64,000 bases of DNA from Luscinia megarhynchos. Taxonomy: Eukaryota > Chordata > Aves > Passeriformes > Turdidae. The notes beneath the pieces are model-generated. The model had not been told where the DNA came from. It was given only the letters and a program-made list of their open reading frames with translations, and did no database searches. The stretch spans positions 44,948,951 through 45,012,950 of the forward strand of contig CM067564.1 of the NCBI GenBank assembly GCA_034336665.1, given 5' to 3'. Shown here piece by piece: positions 57,476-64,000 of this stretch. Numbering within the stretch: the stretch's first letter is position 1; each line of letters starts with the position of its first letter. Both the position numbers and the translations under genes were made by a program.

Positions 57476-59671
57476 GGTAATAGGAGGTGCTTAAAGGTTC
57501 CCGTTTCTGCAGTTGCTGTGTGGGCTGGGAGAGGTGGCAGGCGATGCTCTGAGCCCTGTGGCACTCAGGAAATCACTGTGTGACAGTACGGATGCCGTGT
57601 GACTTCCCTGTTTACACTCAGTGTTTGTGAAGTGACAGTGGCCATGTCACGGTGTCCTTGCTCCTTGGCCTCTCGAGTCACGGCCCTTGGTACCAGCGGG
57701 GATTTGTGGAGTCAGGCCCTTGCAAAACCACACTTGATGTGCTGCTGTGTTCAGGCTGGGGTGACCTCTTGCCTAGGGCAGTACATTTCCTTCCCTTTCC
57801 CTGGTTCTGCTATTCTGGGCTGTGGGCTGGCCCCGCTCCTCATCCAGTGGGCATCGCTCCGGGGGCAGGTGGGCTTCCTGCTGCATGGCTCACCCTCCAC
57901 TCTGCCTGCTGCCACTTAACCCTCTCATTCCTCAGTCCCTCAGAACCCTTCTGTCCTAAAATTGGCTCAGTCTTGGGACAATCATCCAGCCATGCTCCTG
58001 GGAGAGGGAGACCTGTGTGCCCGATATCGCTCGGGAGCGCAGCGTGTTCTGCACAGCAGCAGGGTCATTTTGGGGTTGTAACACCAAATCTTTCAAAAGT
58101 AATCACACTTCTAGAAGTGATTTAAGCTCTCACGTTCCTGGGTGAAAGCAAGTTGCCAGGGTTTAATCTGCATCCTAAAGCCCTGCTGGTAAATCTGATC
58201 TGGCAGTTCTGCCTGTGTATGGGGAGAAGCACCAATAGCAAAATGCCTTCCCTAATGAAGAGCAGTGGGACCTTCAATGCCCACAGTGAAAAATAAAAAC
58301 ATTCTAAAGGGTTTATAAAGTTGTTATTGCACTATAGATGTGCAGCAGAATCCATGGATGGATTTTTGGCTCTCATAATTATATTTTTCAGTAATAAACT
58401 GGGATGCAAAGGAACTTACTGCAGCTGGAACTCTGTGCTGAAGAAAATCATTGGATCCAACGCCAGGAACTTTTCATGACTGTGATTACAGCTTGTTGCT
58501 TGCACTTCCTATATAACTTAGAATGTCACAAGCACTTTTACTTATCCATTAAGCTTCTTTTTTTTTTTTAAATTAAAAGTTTTGGTTATGTTTTCCCATG
58601 GCTATCTAGTAAGTACTGAGTTTCTGTTAGGGAAATGGGGGGATAAAATGTATTTTGAGCCAAAATACTGTGGCACCTAAGAAAATAGGATTTCTGTTCT
58701 TAATTGCCAGTTTTCTTTCTTTCTTTTATTGTGTCTTGGCTTAAAAAAAAATCAACAAGCTCATTGTGATGCTTTTGATTAGGCTTCAGCAGAGATAATA
58801 AAAGTATAGTGTCCCTTTGTGAAAGGAGTTTTTAATTATTGTTAATTGTACTTGTCAGCTTCATTTCTGAAGGGAAACGGAGGTGACCTCATCCTGAAAG
58901 TTGTCAGTCTCATGCTGGTGTAATTCACTGCCTGGAAAAGAGGTTGGGGTTTTGTTCCTTGTTGCTTCTTTTAATGAGGAGCTATCCACAGGCCTGATGG
59001 GCTCTGTGGCTTTGGGAATGCTGTCCAAACTCTGCTTCAGTAGCAGGCTTGTTTCTGAGGCGTGAAACTGAGTTGTATCTTAGAGATACAGCTGAGAGTC
59101 TGAGACTCAGCAGAGTCTCAGGGCTGTGCTCTGCCCATTCCAGTAACATCTCTGGCAGCAGCCCATACAAAAGACTTTAGGGAGAGGTGATGGAGTCCTT
59201 GTGGAGGACTGTTATTAAAGATTCAGAAGGTTATTTCTGTTCTTTCATGCTAATCTAAAAATTTTGGGTGTTTCCATTATCTATACAAAGGTTTAATTTC
59301 TTAACCCTTCTTCAGTCTTGGCTTTGGCATGTTCTTGTGAGGTCCCCACCTCACCTGTGCTTTGCATTTAAACCGATGGTGAGAGAGATTTCCTCACCCT
59401 TTGGAGTGCAAAATGTGCAGGGCAGTGGTGGCAGTGTGTCTGGGGAGGTTCCAGGGTATCAGGACAAGTCAGCATTCAGCTGTGGCCACGATGTAAATGC
59501 CAAAATATTTACAATCATTTTAGTTCATTGAGCATCTCCGTATGTCGGGAGAGGGATGAAGAGGATATGTTTTTGTCTCCCTTCACTGTTCTGTATTTCT
59601 TAAGCTGTTACCTCATTTCATCTTAAATGAACCTTCTCTGAAATACCCTGAACTTTTCAATTCCGTTTCAG
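57476..59671. other. Non-coding stretch, GC-richer to 58.1 kb
   Basis: The part 57476-58080 is GC-richer with overlapping + frames (57599-57919 and 57652-58125). From 58.1 to 59.1 kb it is AT-rich with T-runs (58558-58569) and an A-run (58742-58751). A hairpin lies at 59100-59121. No repeat family or gene is recognised. Confidence 0.45.
59100..59121 (+). repeat. Hairpin: 9-bp perfect stem, 4-nt loop
   Basis: CTGAGACTC (59100-59108), loop AGCA, then GAGTCTCAG (59113-59121), an exact inverted repeat. A further GAGTCT at 59096-59101 could pair with AGACTC in an alternative form. No terminator role is expected in a vertebrate genome. Confidence 0.8.
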
Positions 59672-59763
59672 TTCACCCAGTGCCATCTGCCACGGTGTCT
59701 GCGATGTATTTCAGTCCTGACGAGATCCCCCTTCCCCAGCGGTACCTCCGCTCGCTGTCGTAA
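59672..59763 (+). other. Possible terminal coding exon (low confidence)
   Basis: After an acceptor (TTTTCAATTCCGTTTCAG, AG at 59670-59671), one frame needing one upstream base is open for 29 codons and ends at TAA (59761). Its tail reads MYFSPDEIPLPQRYLRSLS. Third codon positions are mostly G or C and CpGs cluster at 59690-59762, both typical of avian coding exons and unlike the surroundings. Against this, frames are also open on - (59668-59964), no AATAAA lies close downstream (the first I noticed is near 60702), and I cannot name a homologue. Confidence 0.3.
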
Positions 59764-62700
59764 GGATGATGTGACAAGCAAAGCTGGCAAGTTGTTCCCA
59801 CCTTTGTTACCAATTATAAAGCAGTGTAAAGAGGCAAATTCTTGACAGCCCGTGTCCTTAGAGGTGTTTGAATACCTAACTCGTAGTGAAACCATCAGCA
59901 GGGAGGCTCTTGAGCATCGCTGAAGCTCTGGGCTGGCATGTCTTCTCACCTTTGTCCCTGACATTCATCACTTCTTTGCCTGACTCAGATGTGTATTTAA
60001 AGCTGCTGATTATTCATCAGCATCAAAACATTTGTAAATGCAAGGAGCACAGTTCCCTGTAAAAGGGAATAAGCTTTCAGCTGGTGTGTTTTCAAATCCT
60101 GGAAAAATCTGCAAGGTCGGTGAGCCTGGCATGTGTGGTGGGTCTCCTTACAGCTGCCAGATGTGTTAGGGACTGTGGTCTGGAGCTCCCACTTTATCTC
60201 ATTCCTTTGCTTTCTGCTGCTCATTAAAAGATTTAAAAAGAATTAAAATCTCAGCGGTGTGAGATGTTCAGGCTGTCTGAAATGGTTTTTATTCTGCGGC
60301 TCCCAGATTTTGTTCAGGCGAAAGGAGCTGAAGTTTTCCTGAAGTAAAGCACATTTTTCAGTAAAAACACCGAATTCAGTTCATCTCAGACTGACTCTAC
60401 TCAGTCCTTCCTTTGCTATCTTAAGGTGAGGATTGCAAGATCACCTTAAAGGATTGTTGTGGTAGTTAGAAGTTCTGCAAGCCTGCCAAAATACATACTA
60501 AATGCAAATATTTTTAAGCCTTGTTACCTCCCAGAGTTGTTTTGGTGTCTTGTTCTGGTATCTTGTTCTTCATCCTGAGCACAAACACAGGAGACTGAGA
60601 TCTTGTCTCATTCTCACAAACCGATGCAGAAATTGTGGCCTTTCAAAATATTCCTTGAATCACTGCTCTGTGTAGTTGGGTCTCCCAGGTTTCAAAGTGG
60701 AATAAAGAACTGTTCCCAGCAGGAGTAAACACAACACAGCTCCTCTCCCATGTCAGACAAGCTTTTCATGGTGTGTTTTGGAAGTACATGTTTCACATAG
60801 GTACAACTAGCTCCTGATTTAAAAAAAAAAACAAAATTATTTGAAACTACTCAGGGGCACAAATAAATGACGGCAAGAATACCAGAGGATTGAGCAACAG
60901 GCAAAGGACATGTTGTTTCCTTTAAGAATTCTGACTAGAAATGACGTCACTTAGATAGTTTGGATGTTTGTGAGCACTACAGGACTTGGAAAGGGAAAGC
61001 AAATCGGAAAAACACTGGGAAGCTGAACAATTTGTTTTGTTTTATGACTCCCTGGTCGTTTAATGAGGGAGCTATTACTCATGCACTGTCACTGCACATC
61101 TAGAAAATTCCTCTGGGTTTAAAAACTGGCAGGGAAAAGTAGTTTCCTAAAAACCACTGAATTAATGAGATAAAGCCCATTGCTCAGGAGTCCCTAAGAG
61201 GAAGGGTCGGAGGCGGGGCTGTGCAGGGCTCACGGTGTGTTGGAAATCTCCCCAGGGGATTTCGGAGAGCAGATAGAGCTGGCAGGGATTCAGGGAAGTG
61301 ATGCAGCAGATATGCTCAGCATCTGTCTTTCAGGATACAGGACTATGGATTTAGGCAGAAAAAAAGCACAGGTTTGATGGGGGCATAGTTGCCATTCCTT
61401 CCCCTCCATTCCTATGCATCTGAAAATATCTAGGACTGAGGGTGTTTAAAGGAAGAGGTTTGTACCCATGGGCAATGATACAAAGCAGTGTATAGTAATA
61501 TTGACACATGAAGTGAGGGCTCTTGTATTTAAAGAGAAGGAAAATAAATATCTGTGGTGTGGGCTTGATTATACAGCTTTAAATGAATTTTCATGCTTTC
61601 ATAATTTGTATTCCTATGGTCTATCAGACTTCTGACTTCTTGCTTTGAGTCTGCATTGTTTTATAAATCTGTATGGTATTTTACAGTGCAGGGCAGTGCA
61701 GTTTGCATTTTTACTTCAGTTATTTTAGCTGGTTTAGCCTATCTTGTCACATCCACACAGGATACACATTATCCTCACCTTAACTGGAGACCTAATTCAA
61801 CTTTCATGGCCCTGAGGGCAGGATGAGAGTTGTTCCAGTTAGGTGTTGTAGAGAGCACAGTAAGCAGAGTGCTGCTGCAGTCTGGAAATGCAAGGGAATA
61901 TTCCTCACCAACCCCCCGATACAATTATTCCCTTGTAGCAGAAGTTACTGTAACTCCTTTTGCCAAAAAATGCTGATAAAGCAGAGGCTGTTAAGAGGAA
62001 TATCCATAAGGAGTCTGGAAAGTGTGATGTAAGAATTAGTAATAGAATTAGCAAACTGTTGTAGCAGTTCTGCTACAGTTTGTCTTAAATTACAGCACCT
62101 CAAACATAATCATCATTCCTTGTTTCACTGCAGTGCTGTGCTGTAGTCTGAATCAGTTTTGTCTTCTCTGTTACTGCGCTTTAAAGCACTTTCAAAATTC
62201 TTTTAATTACTCGTTTTCATCAAGAATATCACCAGTTTTCCATGCAGATGCAGAAGTAGTTCAGAAAAGGTTGTATATTTTAAGATTCAGATCAAAATTA
62301 TGCTTAGCTGTGTCCCCCTGTACATGCAGCATAACATCCCCTTTGGAAATATCCATTACTGAGCTTTTAAAGCTTATAGATGCCCAGTTTATTCTATCTG
62401 TGCTGGATTTTTGCCCTTGGGTGTGGAACTCAGCTGCCTGGGCCAGAATTAGGAAATGCTTCCTACATGAGATGCCAAAAAGTCCTGAATCACGGGGCAG
62501 AGCCCCATTTCCACCAAAATTGGACAGAATGAGACTGAAAAGGCTGGGGGGACCCTTGAGATGTTGAGAAGGTGTCAGGGGTATGGGTGCCATGTAATTT
62601 TGGAATCAGAATAAGCACTGTAGAGAAAGAGACTCCAGAGGGACCTTGTTTGTGACATACTAGGCAGGATTTGGGCATCAGCTGCCCTGAGGTTGTGTGT

Positions 62701-64000
62701 GCCTGGCAGGAAGCACAGGGAACAGCCTGTTGTGTACCAGGAGCCACACAAACCATGCAGAGATGTGTTCAGCCTCACATTTTGCATCTGTGCTGCTCCA
62801 GTTTTCCAGGGTGATGTGAAGGTGAAGCTGAACTGGCACAGAGAGGGTCTCTCCTGCTTTTCAGGTGGTGCTTCAGTGCCCAGTGGAAGGTGGTGACCAC
62901 CAGGGCCTCTGTGCAGCCTTGTTCTGGAAAGGGCTCTGGTGTTGGCATGGATTTTGGTGGATTTCAGGCTCTTCCACTATACTTAGTGGTATTTAGGCTG
63001 CTTTTTGGTTGCAGAAAAGTCTAAGTGAGGAGCATGTTCTCTCACACCAGCTGGGACACCTTTGACTGTGGTACAGCACATGCTGATGCCCCAGCAGCTA
63101 CTGAATAGAAAGTTCTATCACTCCAGAGCCCAGGCACCTAAATCCTGCCAAAAGCCAGGCAGAACTGAGACAGGCCACGTGGCTGGTGGCTGCCGGGGAC
63201 ACTGTGGACAGCCACATCTCCCTGCCTGGTGCTGCATCATCCACGGAGCAGGACTGGCCTTCCCAGAGCTCCAGCCCTGTGTGTGTTGCACCAGCACAAG
63301 AACAAATTTATGACTTGTTTCTGATAGAAACCTAACTTAAGTTTTCCTGTTAATTAGGCTGTAATTGCAGTCCATTACTCTGGTGATGTTTCAGCTGGAC
63401 TCTCTCCTTGGCTGAGGGTGCATCCAGTGCTGTTTTCCCTCTGTGCTGGAAGGGCTGCTCCCACCTTGGCTCTGCTGCAGGTGCTGCCTGACATCTGCAT
63501 CCCAACACCCATCCAGAGCTCTCCTCCCAGCTCCTGCCTTACACATGGACTCTGGAGTGCAGATATGTTCAAGGGACCATCAGGTTTTATATTTAAAGAC
63601 TTAGCTCTTTTTTTTTTCCTGAAGCTTTACTCTGTCGTGTGCAGCTGGTGTTACACAGCACATACTTTATTATCCCAGTCATCACTTCAGCCGTTTAATC
63701 CTTTTAACCTTCACAGTGGCTACAGTAAGAGTTACGGGGAGTGAATTTCCTCTTGAGTGAATTTCCTTGGCCACTGTTAAAACCACAAAGAAATTCAGAG
63801 TAGTTCCATGAAAAAAAGGGATCTCTTGATGAAACTGTTTGCAGAGGACTGGAAGGGGTGAGAGGTGTGAGAAGTCAGTCCAGCTGCAGGGAAAGGGCTG
63901 TGGGGACACCACCATGGGCTGGCAGCTGCCACATTCCTGCACCCAACACCCCAGACCTGTTCCAACCACAAAAAAAGTTAATTCAGAACAGTCAGCCCTG
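59764..64000. other. Non-coding stretch to window end, no CR1 seen
   Basis: Mostly AT-leaning unique sequence. It contains a perfect CRE at 60942-60949, an AATAAA near 60702, overlapping frames at 62133-62567 (+) and 62261-62593 (-), and a GC-richer end from 62.6 to 63.6 kb with frames on both strands. Nothing resembles a known family or repeat. Confidence 0.5.
60942..60949. promoter_or_regulatory. Perfect CRE palindrome TGACGTCA
   Basis: A second exact CREB/ATF consensus octamer, flanked as AATGACGTCACTT, lies in a stretch with few repeats that looks conserved. Use is unproven. Confidence 0.4.

Noticed and set aside
1..64000. CRISPR arrays, phage, operons, terminators or other prokaryotic systems
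   Set aside because: No spaced direct repeats, no dense one-strand coding and no bacterial signals. The repeat content is that of a bird genome.
1..64000. Endogenous retrovirus or intact LTR pair
   Set aside because: I looked for paired TG...CA repeats, primer-binding sites and gag/pol-like frames and saw none I could support. A library search could still find old solo LTRs.

Overview
This window looks like ordinary nuclear DNA from a bird (a songbird or other neoavian is my guess; the sequence alone does not settle the species). The main evidence is about nineteen 5'-truncated fragments of the CR1 non-LTR retrotransposon, several ending in the CR1 3' octamer (ATTCTGTG-type), and two worn MIR-type SINE relics. 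I saw no mammalian-type young SINEs, no bacterial-style operons and no ribosome-binding-site logic. Homopolymer runs, simple repeats and an AT-leaning base composition fit vertebrate intronic or intergenic sequence.

I cannot identify a complete gene. Nearly all open frames are short, overlap on both strands and match no protein family I recognise. The window is best read as one long intron or a gene desert. A few segments have exon-like structure (good acceptor, open frame, good donor or stop) and are flagged at low confidence: 10128-10164, 15780-15829, 37231-37310, 41031-41236, 44611-45965, 57401-57458 and 59672-59763 on +, and 36194-36472 on -. Their phases do not chain into one obvious model, so they may be separate chance matches, non-coding RNA exons, or parts of a gene whose other exons I could not recognise.

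Layout: 1-11.4 kb is AT-rich sequence with four CR1 copies on + at 0.7, 5.5, 7.1 and 9.2 kb, an 80-nt pure pyrimidine tract and a CRE beside short tandem repeats. From 11.4 to 18 kb there are five more CR1 pieces in both orientations. From 18 to 28.7 kb there is a MIR relic, a GC-richer block at 20.3-21.1 kb, a recent 76-bp tandem duplication at 22.8 kb, a CpG-enriched, enhancer- or promoter-like stretch at 26.6-27.6 kb, and a MIR relic abutting CR1 at 28.1-28.3 kb. From 28.7 to 47 kb CR1 is sparse; this part holds the main exon-like and conserved-looking segments. From 47.8 to 55.7 kb CR1 is dense and all on -. From 55.7 to 64 kb I see no CR1; this end holds the CpG-rich exon-like pair at 57.4 and 59.7 kb and a perfect CRE at 60.9 kb.

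Nothing here shows a coordinated gene system. The most checkable leads are the exon-like segments, the CpG clusters and the fresh tandem duplication.
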